64,000 nt of DNA from Niveibacterium umoris. GTDB lineage: Bacteria; Pseudomonadota; Gammaproteobacteria; Burkholderiales; Rhodocyclaceae. Positions 27,501 through 34,529 of the stretch are shown one piece after another (the first letter of the stretch is position 1; the number at the start of each line of letters is the position of its first letter). Both the position numbers and the translations under genes were made by a program. The stretch covers positions 1,054,001 through 1,118,000 of the forward strand of contig NZ_JACIET010000001.1 in assembly GCF_014197015.1 (NCBI RefSeq), given 5' to 3'. Below the pieces are notes generated by a model. The model did not search any database and was not told the origin of the DNA. It saw nothing but the letters and a program-made list of their open reading frames with translations.

Positions 27501-30043
27501 TCGGCGGCAAGACCACCCTCTCGGGCGACACCGACGTCAGCACAGGCACCGCTGGCGCGAGCTTCTCGGGCACCGTCGACGGCGCCCACCGCCTCAATCT
27601 GACGGCTTCCTCCGCACAGTTCCTCGACGCCGTTGGGGCTGACACCGCACTGACCGGGCTGCAGGTGACGGGCGACACCAACGCAGGCAGCATCAGGACA
27701 ACCGGCGCCATGCTGTTCGACGGCGCGGCCAGACTCAACGGCAACTACCAGACTGGCGGCGGCAACTTCACCGTCCGAGGCGCTACCGCGATGCTGGGCG
27801 ATGTCAGCGTCAATGCGGCCGCCGGCAGCATCCGTTTCGAAAGCCCCGTGGACGGTGCTCATCGCCTGGGCACTGCATCGAGTACCGGCACCACCTTTGT
27901 TGGCACGATCGGCGGCACAACGGCGGCGACCGGCGTAACGGTCGCGGGCCCGCTGACCGCCAACGACATCAACATCAACGGGCCCTTGCAGGTATCCGGA
28001 GACGCCCGCCTCGGTGGCCGTTACCAGACCAACGGGGGCGCACTTACCCTCAACGGAAACCTCGAACTTACTGGCGACGTCGCGCTAAGTTCAGACGCCG
28101 GCACGCTCACGTTGACAGGTGCGGTCAATGGTCACGAGAACCTCACCCTCTTCAGTACCAATGCCATCTCGCTCTCCTCGCCCGTCGGAGCCAGCACTGC
28201 GCTTCGTTCCCTGAACGTGACCGGACCGGCCAATCTGGTCGGCGTGCACAGCACCGGTGCAATCTCGATCTCTGGCAATTCGACGATTGCCGGCAGATTC
28301 ATTTCGGACGCGGGTGAAGTTTCGCTATCCGGACAAATCCTGCTTGCCGCCGACACTTCCATGGATGGCGCCACTGCAAAACTCTCGGGAACAGTCGATG
28401 GCGCGCACACATTGGCAGTGAACGCGAGCGACCGGGTGACGCTCAACGGTGCGATGGGCACCTCCACCCCCATCGACAGCCTCACCGTGAGCGCCGGCAC
28501 TCGTATTGACGAAGCTGTAACGCAGCTCGCGACCCGCAAGGAGCAGACGTGGAACGGACCTGTCTGGCTTGGCTCCGATAGCAATCTTGCCAGTCGTGAA
28601 GCTGGCGCAATTACCTTCAACGGACCGGTGAACAGTGGCAGTGGCGCCCGCCTGTCCGTCGCCACCACAGGATCAACGCGCTTCACCGCGCCGATCGGGG
28701 CCGAAGGCGCGCTTGGTTCTCTCGTGACCGACAACACGGGCGCCGCATCGGAATCCACGACACTCGACTTCGCTACCCCGGCCGGGCGCCCGACGGTGCG
28801 AACGACCGGTGACATCAACATCGCCGACGCGCTCGTCACGCACAGCGCGTTCCGCTTCGTAGCCGGCGGTCGCATCACCGCAGACAACGCGGCAAATCGT
28901 CTCGATCCGTCCGCGAGCGTTGGCGTCGAAGCGGACAGCGCGGGGTTGTTCAATTCGGCCGGACTCCGACTCGGCGACGTTCGTCTGGCCAACGGCGGGC
29001 GTCTAGCCAGCGACGGCATCCTGGCCATCGATGGAAATCTGCGCCTTGATGGAGGCACCCTTGCGATCGTCAGCAACGCCATACCCACAGTGCTGACGCG
29101 GTACACGGACGAAGCCCTCAATGAAGCGATCCGGCGCACTGGTCTGAGCACCTATCGTTTCCAGTCAGCAGAGCTTCCCGAGTACAGCGCGGCAATCGAA
29201 CAAGGCAGCACATCCACGATACAAACGGCTGCGGGCAGTCTGCTGTCCCTGCAAGCCAGTCAAGGTGCATCGATCAATCTCGAAGGCAAAGACAATGCCG
29301 TCCACGGAGGCATCTCCGCCAGTAGCGGGAAGTTCGGCGATAACTCGCGCTTCGTCCCGACCGCCACCACAGTCCCAGTAGGTTTTGTGCGATTGCACTC
29401 AGACGAGCTCAATGTTGCCGGGGCGCCGTCCACAGATCAGGACCGCCTGGCTGCGGGCATTCTCGGCGACGCGATCAAACTCACCGCTGCGCGCCTGAAG
29501 ACCGGCACCGATGGCTTGATCAAGGCACGCTTGCCATATATCGATGCCCAAGGCGTTCCGACCTCGCTGCCAGGTGTCCAGTTCGACATCCTGACGCCAG
29601 GGCTCACGGCTCGGGGCTACGGCACCCCAGCGCAAAGCGACTGGATCCGGATACAGGTTGGCGACGGTCAACGCGGCGGTTTCGTGACCCTGACACCCAA
29701 AGGCGCGTTCCGGCCCGACTTCGCCGTCTTCGCAGGTGGTGAGAGCGCGCAGATACCGTTCTATGACGGCACCAACGTGCTAACCGAGATCCAGATCTAT
29801 TACAACGGGGCGCTCTCTCAGAACGCCAACCTTGTAGGTGCGCTTACCGCCGTTTCGGCCGTCGCTGAAGATGCGCGGCGCCAGAAGATCGAAGACTCGG
29901 TGCGCACCGAAAACGTCACACGGCGACTCCGGGCCGGAGTCATTGCCGAAGTGGGCCCTGGACGGCCAGCCACGACCGACACTGAAGGACTTGGTCGCCC
30001 AGAACTCTGCGAACCGGGTGAATATTCACTGTCATGCAAGTAG
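21527..30043 (+). CDS. Giant TpsA exoprotein (filamentous haemagglutinin-type) with tandem repeats
   Basis: The 2838-residue product is the substrate of the adjacent TpsB. After a long signal region (hydrophobic TLAAALALALFGAPLAFA) comes the TPS secretion domain, about residues 36-270, with the diagnostic NPNGI at 118-122. A glycine- and serine-rich passenger follows, predicted as a long right-handed beta-helix, with 17 tandem repeats (residues about 630-2310). The last 500 residues are less repetitive and end ELCEPGEYSLSCK, giving Cys2828 and Cys2837. A paired C-terminal cysteine resembles the surface anchor of Haemophilus HMW1. The likely role is adhesin or biofilm matrix protein. ATG 21527 lies behind AGGA; a TTG at 21497 is in frame. 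No toxic C-terminal (CdiA-CT, VENN) domain is seen. Confidence 0.93.
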   Translation: MARSTTLPAPNLRRRNPTLAAALALALFGAPLAFALPTNPVVEHGKVKIQSPAPNALNVAQTSDRAIINWSTFNIGSGERVEFAQPSSSSIVLNRVLGMDPSRLLGDIKANGRVFLVNPNGIVFGRDARVDVGGLVASTLSLGSDDFLADRFRFRAPGTPGAIRNEGSITAGAHGIALIAPEIENRGTLAADGAQVGLVAGNSVLVDVEGDGLMHFRIDEGSLAPRVDQLGRIQTDGGSVSIQARARGAFADTVLNMEGVVQARALGAQAGKIVLDGGPAGITRVAGALDAGSARSDGGQITVTGEKVLIDAGARLDASGANGGRIALGGGAQGRDTTIPNADQLHVASGASITAQGGGAGQGGNIVLWSNRNTVVAGAISTRGGKGGFIETSSAGGLDLRVAPDAGVGGSWLIDPYDVEIVKGASSNITVTPSPPSPPTAFTPNASGAKLDVDVLDAALAGGANVTVTTSAAGAEAGDITLKTDLKYSNAGNNSLTLHADRNIILNGQILPKASTSADRLNLILQPGGSGEIQLQNGTIDLGLGGFTASGTVKLMAPVTLNAATANFGAVYGANTLTVTATGPVSFSGTVGAGTGGALSSLNVSASTISSSAGIVTTGATTLTGATTLNGAYTTTNANFRVNGASTLGSDVDVATGSGTITFSGTVDGSHTLQTTSSAGTSFTAAVGGASQLSSVQVTGPVTAGGVNSSGGILFNGTARLSGGYNTTNTSMMVNGATQLAGDVFIVTGSGAVSFGSSIDGAHVFETTTTGTTTLSGPVGSSTRPNTVIVNGPVIAGAVATSGAISFRDIALLSGAYSTSGGAFSVDGATTLGADSSVTSGAGTISFKASVDGAHSLSTTSTAGTTFSAAVGTSAPLSSLTVTGPATAGNIATTGAITFNGSAILGGTYTTSGGAFNTTGAITLGAATAISTGSGAITLGGAVDGAQTLSLSSSGTTTLSGQIGGTSPLVSLTTDAGGSTLIDVSGLSYPTQATISTTGNQTFNDAVSIAQPTLLKSTGGVISYASMTTDGNGLAVRDTANPCDLMSGAFSTSGSLPCLALQGATTLTATAPLTLSGTIDGAYALTVGGSFTKVFAAPIGSTTPLASLDVTGTGVAQLGSIRTNGPITLASPMQLAGSYATGGGSFTTTTSGVTTLSADTEVHAAGGAITLSGTMNGARNLLLDTSGVTRLEAAIGATTPLASLTTDASGATVLAIRGMSYPATPSVTTSGNQIYNDAVTLEQPTFLKTTAGTILFPSGLSTAGFGFATRSGATGCDGLAGTLPAVGTLPCLDLLGPVTLNAGSALTFSGTVNGAHALVVTGNANKTFAASVGGSTPLASLTTTGTGLTSLRGVATSGTITIGDAAALNGSIVTTGGGFTAGGVTTLAGDASITTGSGSIAFAGSVDGAHALTTSSFGSTQFTGVVGGTTPLTALSSSGGSITATQSISTTGAVTLSGSTVNASGITAGGPITLNGPAFIKGTFTTSNNAFNASNAVQLAGDATISTGSGSILFASTVDGPHSLNTASSGSSSFSAAIGGTAPLTSFSASGPVSVGNVRTTGLLSFSGPTTLAGTYSTTSGNFTVSGAATLGADVSVSSGGAISFGDHLDGAHNLALNAPGAINFTQSIGASTPLTTLNVTGAAVSSALPVHASGAVTLTAATLSLAGIDAGGPVNLVGASSLSGAYTTTNADVTLNGAASLTGATSISTGGGAIAFLSSLDGAHALTTSSTRGTRFVGPLGSATRLTSVSVTGPVEIHSASTTGNFTVSGPALIGGALDLTSGSLSVGGATRLLADTSVRAHAGSAAFTGAVDGASTLTVLSASGATFGAPVGASSALNGLSVTGPANLADVSTHGDVTVAGPAVLGGNYLTSGGDFRMSGATTLLRDTSIETGVGAIALSGNIDGAHSLTVSNTGTSTFGGQLGSTFALATLSVNAGTLQITGDTHSSGDVALSASGLVINGISAGGAISLSGPSTLSGHFSTANRSLTIGGKTTLSGDTDVSTGTAGASFSGTVDGAHRLNLTASSAQFLDAVGADTALTGLQVTGDTNAGSIRTTGAMLFDGAARLNGNYQTGGGNFTVRGATAMLGDVSVNAAAGSIRFESPVDGAHRLGTASSTGTTFVGTIGGTTAATGVTVAGPLTANDININGPLQVSGDARLGGRYQTNGGALTLNGNLELTGDVALSSDAGTLTLTGAVNGHENLTLFSTNAISLSSPVGASTALRSLNVTGPANLVGVHSTGAISISGNSTIAGRFISDAGEVSLSGQILLAADTSMDGATAKLSGTVDGAHTLAVNASDRVTLNGAMGTSTPIDSLTVSAGTRIDEAVTQLATRKEQTWNGPVWLGSDSNLASREAGAITFNGPVNSGSGARLSVATTGSTRFTAPIGAEGALGSLVTDNTGAASESTTLDFATPAGRPTVRTTGDINIADALVTHSAFRFVAGGRITADNAANRLDPSASVGVEADSAGLFNSAGLRLGDVRLANGGRLASDGILAIDGNLRLDGGTLAIVSNAIPTVLTRYTDEALNEAIRRTGLSTYRFQSAELPEYSAAIEQGSTSTIQTAAGSLLSLQASQGASINLEGKDNAVHGGISASSGKFGDNSRFVPTATTVPVGFVRLHSDELNVAGAPSTDQDRLAAGILGDAIKLTAARLKTGTDGLIKARLPYIDAQGVPTSLPGVQFDILTPGLTARGYGTPAQSDWIRIQVGDGQRGGFVTLTPKGAFRPDFAVFAGGESAQIPFYDGTNVLTEIQIYYNGALSQNANLVGALTAVSAVAEDARRQKIEDSVRTENVTRRLRAGVIAEVGPGRPATTDTEGLGRPELCEPGEYSLSCK
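23410..28460 (+). repeat. Seventeen tandem repeats inside tpsA with mostly quantised lengths
   Basis: Each unit holds a marker of the form (V/I/L)DGAHxL. First codons of the markers are at 23525, 23801, 24077, 24353, 24761, 25049, 25460, 25742, 26078, 26351, 26687, 26963, 27239, 27575, 27848, 28124 and 28394. Spacings are mostly 270-288 bases (90-96 residues), with three of 336 (112 residues) and two of 408-411 (136-137 residues). The units are diverged at the DNA level. Longer units look like the basic unit plus extra beta-helix coils. Confidence 0.9.
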
Positions 30044-30120
30044 TCGATGCGTCATGATCTGTGCAAAATAAGCAGGCATCATCGGCACGCGAACCAGCAC
30101 CACTTTCCAGAGGGGGTATC

Positions 30121-31161
30121 GTGGATCTTGAGGATTGGCTGAAACCGGTTTCGGACGAGTCCGCCTGCGGGCCCAACCTCGAATACGACCCGGCTTTTCT
30201 CGAACTCGAAGAAGCCGCGAAAGTGCAGCCGGACCAGGAGTTCGGCACCGACAGTAGCGGCAACGTGCGTCGCATAGAGGGCAGCGGCCCCGACTGGCCG
30301 CAGGTACGTCGTCTTTCAACCGCCCTTCTCACCCGCACCAAAGATCTTCGCGTTGCGATCTATCTGATGCGGGCGCTCACGCGGACCGAAGGCTTCAAAG
30401 GATTCGCCGAGGGTCTTGCGCTGGTTCATGGCCTCCTCGATCGGTACTGGGAAGGGATACATCCTGAGCTCGATGCAGAGGATGACAATGATCCGACGAT
30501 GCGGGTCAACGCCCTTGCTCCGCTGACCTCCGTCGAAGCCGTAGTGGGCGATTTGCGTGAGGCTTGGCTGGTGCGGACGAGGCAAGCCGGGCCAGTCACG
30601 GTTCGCGACATTGAAGTCCTCGCCGGCAAATTGCCCGCCCGCGGTGACTCTCCCCTGACAGAAACGCAGATCACCGGAATGCTCTCGGCCGGCCTCGCCG
30701 AGGACCCCGAGTTGCCGTCTCGCGTTCGCGCCGCCTTCGATGGCGTAAAAGCGGTGGAAGCACTGCTTGGCGACAAGGTTGGCAGCGCACAGGCGATTGA
30801 TCTAAAACCAATTCTGGCGTCGCTTTTTTCCGTTCGGCAACTCATTGAACGGGTGGCACCGGAAGCAAGCCCGGCAGAGGCGTCAAGCGATGGCGAGGCC
30901 ATCCAGGCCGGCGCATCTCAGGGCGGGATACAGGCCACGGCAAGACCGGGAGAAATTCGCACGCGCGAAGACGTTGTTGCCACACTTGAGCGCGTTTGCG
31001 ACTACCTTAAAAAGAACGAACCGGGCAATCCGGTCCAGTTGGTGCTTCGACGCGCGCAACGCATGATGAACATGAACTTCCTTGAGTTGTTGAATGACAT
31101 GGCTCCGGACGGACTCTCCCAGGCAGAGACAGTCGTTGGCGCCAAGCTTGAAAGCGAGTAA
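30121..31161 (+). CDS. tssA: Type VI secretion protein TssA
   Basis: TssA primes assembly and extension of the sheath/tube complex. The 346-residue product has the ImpA N-terminal domain (DLEDWLKPVSDESACG, YDPAFLELEEAA, GPDWPQVRRLSTALL) and a short C-terminal domain with NPVQLVLRRAQRMMNMNFLELL. This length and end fit the short TssA1 type rather than the longer VasJ type. A GTG start at 30121 sits behind AGAGGGGG and matches the family N-terminus; a GTG at 30061 is in frame but starts within tpsA-proximal sequence. It begins 77 bases after the tpsA stop and opens the T6SS block. Confidence 0.93.
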   Translation: MDLEDWLKPVSDESACGPNLEYDPAFLELEEAAKVQPDQEFGTDSSGNVRRIEGSGPDWPQVRRLSTALLTRTKDLRVAIYLMRALTRTEGFKGFAEGLALVHGLLDRYWEGIHPELDAEDDNDPTMRVNALAPLTSVEAVVGDLREAWLVRTRQAGPVTVRDIEVLAGKLPARGDSPLTETQITGMLSAGLAEDPELPSRVRAAFDGVKAVEALLGDKVGSAQAIDLKPILASLFSVRQLIERVAPEASPAEASSDGEAIQAGASQGGIQATARPGEIRTREDVVATLERVCDYLKKNEPGNPVQLVLRRAQRMMNMNFLELLNDMAPDGLSQAETVVGAKLESE

Positions 31162-31217
31162 AGCCCGTCGCGGCCTCGCAATTGGGGCCAAGACTTCACA
31201 CCTGACCGGAGGCAGAC

Positions 31218-31727
31218 ATGGCGGATAGCAGCCAGAAATTCATCGCGCGGAATCGCGCACCGCGCGTTCAGATCGAATATGACGTCGAACTCTACGGCGC
31301 GGAAAAAAAGGTTCAGTTGCCGTTCGTGATGGGCGTGCTCGCCGATCTCTCCGGCAAGCCGGCGGAACCGCTGGCGCCCGTTGCTGACCGCAAGTTCCTC
31401 GAGATTGATGTCGACAATTTCGACAGCCGCCTCAAGTCCATGAAACCGCGCGTCTCCTTTGCCGTGCCAAACACGCTGACTGGCGAGGGCAATCTCAACG
31501 TCGAATTGACGTTCGAGAGCATGGACGACTTTTCGCCGGCGGCAGTCGCGCGCAAGGTCGACGCATTGAACAAGCTTCTGGAAGCCCGCCAGCAGCTCTC
31601 CAACCTCATTACTTACATGGACGGGAAGACCGGCGCCGAAGAGCTGATTTCGCAGGTTCTTAGCGACCCTGCGCTGCTCCAGACGCTGGCTGCGGCCCCG
31701 AAACCTGCCGAAGAGCCGGGCGCCTGA
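31218..31727 (+). CDS. tssB: T6SS sheath subunit TssB (VipA)
   Basis: TssB pairs with TssC to build the contractile sheath. The 169-residue product has the VipA signature segments RAPRVQIEYDVE, LPFVMGVLADLSG, RKFLEIDVDNFDSRL and a helical C-terminus that inserts into TssC and contributes to ClpV recycling. CGGAGG precedes the ATG. tssC follows after 47 bases. Confidence 0.96.
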   Translation: MADSSQKFIARNRAPRVQIEYDVELYGAEKKVQLPFVMGVLADLSGKPAEPLAPVADRKFLEIDVDNFDSRLKSMKPRVSFAVPNTLTGEGNLNVELTFESMDDFSPAAVARKVDALNKLLEARQQLSNLITYMDGKTGAEELISQVLSDPALLQTLAAAPKPAEEPGA

Positions 31728-31774
31728 GCGCCCCTCATCGGTAAATCCATCGACATCAGCCGGAGGCAACCCGA

Positions 31775-33271
31775 ATGGCCGATAACCAGATGCAGACTGA
31801 ATCGCAAGCTGCAACCACCGCGCAGGAAGGTAACGAGTTCTCGTCGCTTCTTCAGCGTGAATTCAAGCCGAAGACCGACGAGGCGCGCGATGCGGTCAGC
31901 CGCGCAGTCCAGACCCTCGCTCAACAAGCCCTGTCCCAGACCCAGTTGATCGGTGCAGACGTCATCAAGACGATCGAATCGATGATCGCCGAGCTGGACA
32001 AGAAGCTGTCCGAGCAGATCAACCTGATCATGCACAACGAAGACTTCCAGAAGCTGGAAGGCGCCTGGCGCGGGCTTCATTACCTCGTCAACAACACGGA
32101 AACCGACGAGCAGCTGAAGATCCGCGTAATGAACATCTCCAAGAACGACCTCGGCAAAACGCTGAAGCGTTACAAGGGTACGGCCTGGGATCAGAGCCCG
32201 CTGTTCAAGAAGCTGTACGAAGAGGAATACGGCCAGTTCGGCGGCGAGCCTTTCGGCTGCCTTGTTGGCGACTATCACTTCGACCAGAGTGCACCGGATG
32301 TGGAGTTGCTCGGCGAAATGGCCAAGGTGGCTGCATCCGCCCACGCGCCCTTCATCGCCGGCGTTTCGCCAACCTTGATGCAGATGGGCTCGTGGCAGGA
32401 GCTAGCCAATCCGCGTGACCTGACCAAGATCTTCTCGACCCCCGAATACGCCGCCTGGCGCTCGCTGCGCGAGTCCGACGACGCACGCTACATCGGCCTG
32501 GCCATGCCGCGCTTTCTCGCACGCCTTCCGTACGGTGCGCGCACCAGCCCGGTCGAAGCCTTCAATTTTGAAGAGGATACCGGCGCGGCCGACCACAGCA
32601 AGTACACCTGGGCGAATTCGGCCTACGCAATGGCGGTGAACATCAATCGCTCTTTCAAACAATACGGTTGGTGCTCACGGATCCGCGGCATCGAGTCCGG
32701 CGGCGCAGTCGAAGGCCTTCCGGTGCACAGTTTCCCGACGGACGATGGCGGCGTGGACATGAAGTGTCCGACCGAGATTGCGATCAGCGATCGTCGTGAA
32801 GCGGAACTCGCAAAGTGCGGCTTCATGCCGCTAATCCACCGCAAGAACTCCGATTTCGCGGCCTTCATCGGGGCGCAGTCCCTGCAAAAGCCCACCGAGT
32901 ACGACGACCCGGATGCCACCGCCAACGCAAACCTTGCAGCGCGCCTGCCCTACCTTTTTGCATGCTGCCGTTTTGCGCACTACCTCAAGTGCATCGTGCG
33001 CGACAAGGTCGGTTCGTTCAAGGAGCGCGATGACATGGAGCGCTGGCTCCAGAAGTGGATCATGAACTATGTCGACGGTGATCCGGCGCACTCGTCGGAA
33101 GAAACCAAGGCGCGTCGTCCGCTTGCTGCCGCAGAAGTCAGGGTCGAGGAAATCGAGGGCAACCCCGGCTACTACTCTTCCAAGTTCTTCCTGCGCCCGC
33201 ACTACCAGCTCGAAGGCCTCACCGTTTCACTTCGTCTGGTGTCGAAGCTGCCTTCGCAAAAGGCCGCCTGA
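31775..33271 (+). CDS. tssC: T6SS sheath subunit TssC (VipB)
   Basis: This is the large sheath subunit. The 498-residue product has typical VipB segments: NEDFQKLEGAWRGLHYLV, GDYHFDQSAPDVELL, the conserved PRFLARLPYG and the C-terminal EIEGNPGYYSSKFFLRPHYQ, followed by LEGLTVSLRLVSKLP. Length and ending are normal. CGGAGG is upstream of the ATG. A strong hairpin follows the stop and hcp1 starts 170 bases further on. Confidence 0.97.
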   Translation: MADNQMQTESQAATTAQEGNEFSSLLQREFKPKTDEARDAVSRAVQTLAQQALSQTQLIGADVIKTIESMIAELDKKLSEQINLIMHNEDFQKLEGAWRGLHYLVNNTETDEQLKIRVMNISKNDLGKTLKRYKGTAWDQSPLFKKLYEEEYGQFGGEPFGCLVGDYHFDQSAPDVELLGEMAKVAASAHAPFIAGVSPTLMQMGSWQELANPRDLTKIFSTPEYAAWRSLRESDDARYIGLAMPRFLARLPYGARTSPVEAFNFEEDTGAADHSKYTWANSAYAMAVNINRSFKQYGWCSRIRGIESGGAVEGLPVHSFPTDDGGVDMKCPTEIAISDRREAELAKCGFMPLIHRKNSDFAAFIGAQSLQKPTEYDDPDATANANLAARLPYLFACCRFAHYLKCIVRDKVGSFKERDDMERWLQKWIMNYVDGDPAHSSEETKARRPLAAAEVRVEEIEGNPGYYSSKFFLRPHYQLEGLTVSLRLVSKLPSQKAA

Positions 33272-33273
33272 AA

Positions 33274-33297
33274 TGCGCCCGGCGCAAGCCGGGCGCA
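33274..33297 (+). other. Perfect 10-bp hairpin with GCAA tetraloop after tssC
   Basis: Left arm 33274-33283, loop GCAA 33284-33287, right arm 33288-33297; all ten base pairs are Watson-Crick. It begins 2 bases after the tssC stop. There is no T-tract, so it is more likely an mRNA 3'-end stabiliser, processing barrier or partial transcription brake than an intrinsic terminator. Confidence 0.6.
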
Positions 33298-33441
33298 CAT
33301 GTCTCACCGCAGCACCGCATTGTTACATCGCCGACATTGCTGGAGGTCGGCACTGGATCGGGCGGGCACTCCGATTAGTGCTCATGACGAACCCGCTCGC
33401 GACGAGCGCGATCAGCACGCAACCAACGAAGGAGAGGCACC

Positions 33442-33930
33442 ATGGCAGTTGATATGTTCATGAAGATCAAGGGAATCGACGGTGAATCCCACGACAAGAC
33501 GCACAAAAAGGAAATCGATGTGCTCGCCTGGAGTTGGGGCATGTCGCAGTCCGGCACCACCCACATGGGCGGCGGCGGCGGTTCCGGCAAGGTCAACGTC
33601 CAAGACCTCTCGTTCACGAAGTGGGTCGATGCGTCCTCTCACGCGCTGATGCTGTCCTGCTGTAACGGCGAGCACCACGATGACGCAGTTCTGGTCGTCC
33701 GCAAGGCCGGCAAGGACCCGCTTGAGTACATCAAGATCACGATGAACGAAGTGATCGTTACCTCGGTAAGCACCGGTGGCAGTGGTGGCGAAGATCGACT
33801 GACCGAGAACGTCACCCTGAACTTCGCCAAGGTGAAGTTTGAATACCAGCCGCAGAACGACAAAGGCGGCGCAGAGGGCGGTCCGAAGATCGTCGGTTGG
33901 AACATCGCAGAGAACACCCCGTTCGGTTAA
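33442..33930 (+). CDS. hcp: T6SS tube protein Hcp, copy 1
   Basis: Hcp hexamers stack to form the inner tube and can carry effectors. The 162-residue product has the Hcp pattern VDMFMKIKGIDGESHD, IDVLAWSWGMSQSG, the long loop GGGGGSGKVNVQDLSF and NVTLNFAKVKFEYQPQ. A strong AAGGAG site precedes the ATG. It stands alone between a hairpin and a clear terminator, which suggests its message level is set separately from the rest of the cluster. Confidence 0.96.
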   Translation: MAVDMFMKIKGIDGESHDKTHKKEIDVLAWSWGMSQSGTTHMGGGGGSGKVNVQDLSFTKWVDASSHALMLSCCNGEHHDDAVLVVRKAGKDPLEYIKITMNEVIVTSVSTGGSGGEDRLTENVTLNFAKVKFEYQPQNDKGGAEGGPKIVGWNIAENTPFG

Positions 33931-33941
33931 GCAGCGCATCG

Positions 33942-33976
33942 GGCCTTGGAGAACGCCGCTCTCCAAGGCCTTTTTT
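33942..33976 (+). terminator. Intrinsic terminator between hcp1 and hcp2
   Basis: Left arm 33942-33952 and right arm 33960-33970 form a perfect 11-bp stem around a 7-base loop, followed at once by six T residues (33971-33976). It lies 11 bases after the hcp1 stop and 34 bases before hcp2. It should stop most transcripts after hcp1, raising hcp1 mRNA over downstream genes. Confidence 0.9.
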
Positions 33977-34010
33977 CCACCTTTATCCCCAGTGACGGAG
34001 ACTCGCAGCG

Positions 34011-34502
34011 ATGTCCCAGCGCGACATGTTTGCCAAGATCGAAGGCACAAAACAGGGCGTCATTAAGGGCGAGTCGGTAGACCCTCAGCACCCTGACGAG
34101 ATTCACGTACTCAGCTGGGCTTGGGGCATGGACGCATCCCAGGAAGCCCTCGGCACCCGCAGTGGCCGCACGTCGATGCAGGAACTGGAGATCACCAAGC
34201 GCGTCGATTCCGCGACGACCCCGCTGATGGCCGCTCTCCGCAACAATGAACTGATCAAGAAACTCACACTGACCGTCCGCAAATCTGGCGGCGTTGACGC
34301 GCTGGATTACTTCTCGATCACTCTTGAGAAGGCACGCATCACCCATCAACGTATCGAAGGCGGCAATGAAGCCGACAGCACGGTGCTTTCTGAAGTGATT
34401 CGCGTCGGGTTCCAGAAGATCGCAGTCCAGTATCAACCCCAGACCAAGTCCGGCGGATCTCGCGGCGCAATGATCTTCGAGACAGACGTTCAGCCCGACT
34501 AA
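34011..34502 (+). CDS. hcp: T6SS tube protein Hcp, copy 2
   Basis: A second, clearly different Hcp of 163 residues: MFAKIEGTKQGVIKGESVD, IHVLSWAWGMDASQEALG, SMQELEITKRVDSATTPLM and KIAVQYQPQTKSGGS. The central loop lacks the glycine run of copy 1. It lies beyond the terminator and is followed by tagJ after 27 bases. It may form its own tube or be specific for other effectors; the sequence does not decide this. Confidence 0.95.
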   Translation: MSQRDMFAKIEGTKQGVIKGESVDPQHPDEIHVLSWAWGMDASQEALGTRSGRTSMQELEITKRVDSATTPLMAALRNNELIKKLTLTVRKSGGVDALDYFSITLEKARITHQRIEGGNEADSTVLSEVIRVGFQKIAVQYQPQTKSGGSRGAMIFETDVQPD

Positions 34503-34529
34503 CGCATTCCCAATTTCAGGAACACGCAG

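Noticed and set aside
23410-28460. CRISPR-like or phase-variable DNA repeat
   Set aside because: The repeats are protein-level, diverged in DNA and in frame; no identical short direct repeats with spacers.
22667-29151. Many long minus-strand open frames inside tpsA
   Set aside because: They follow codon bias of the plus-strand gene and give Ala/Val/Pro-rich peptides with no domains; the plus-strand protein is continuous and family-typical.
29400-30043. Possible CdiA-type toxin tip at the end of TpsA
   Set aside because: No VENN motif or toxin domain and no small immunity gene follows; the tail instead ends in a cysteine pair.
33394-33408. 6-bp hairpin with a 3-base loop upstream of hcp1
   Set aside because: Short, GC-biased and without T-tract or link to the ribosome-binding site; could be chance.
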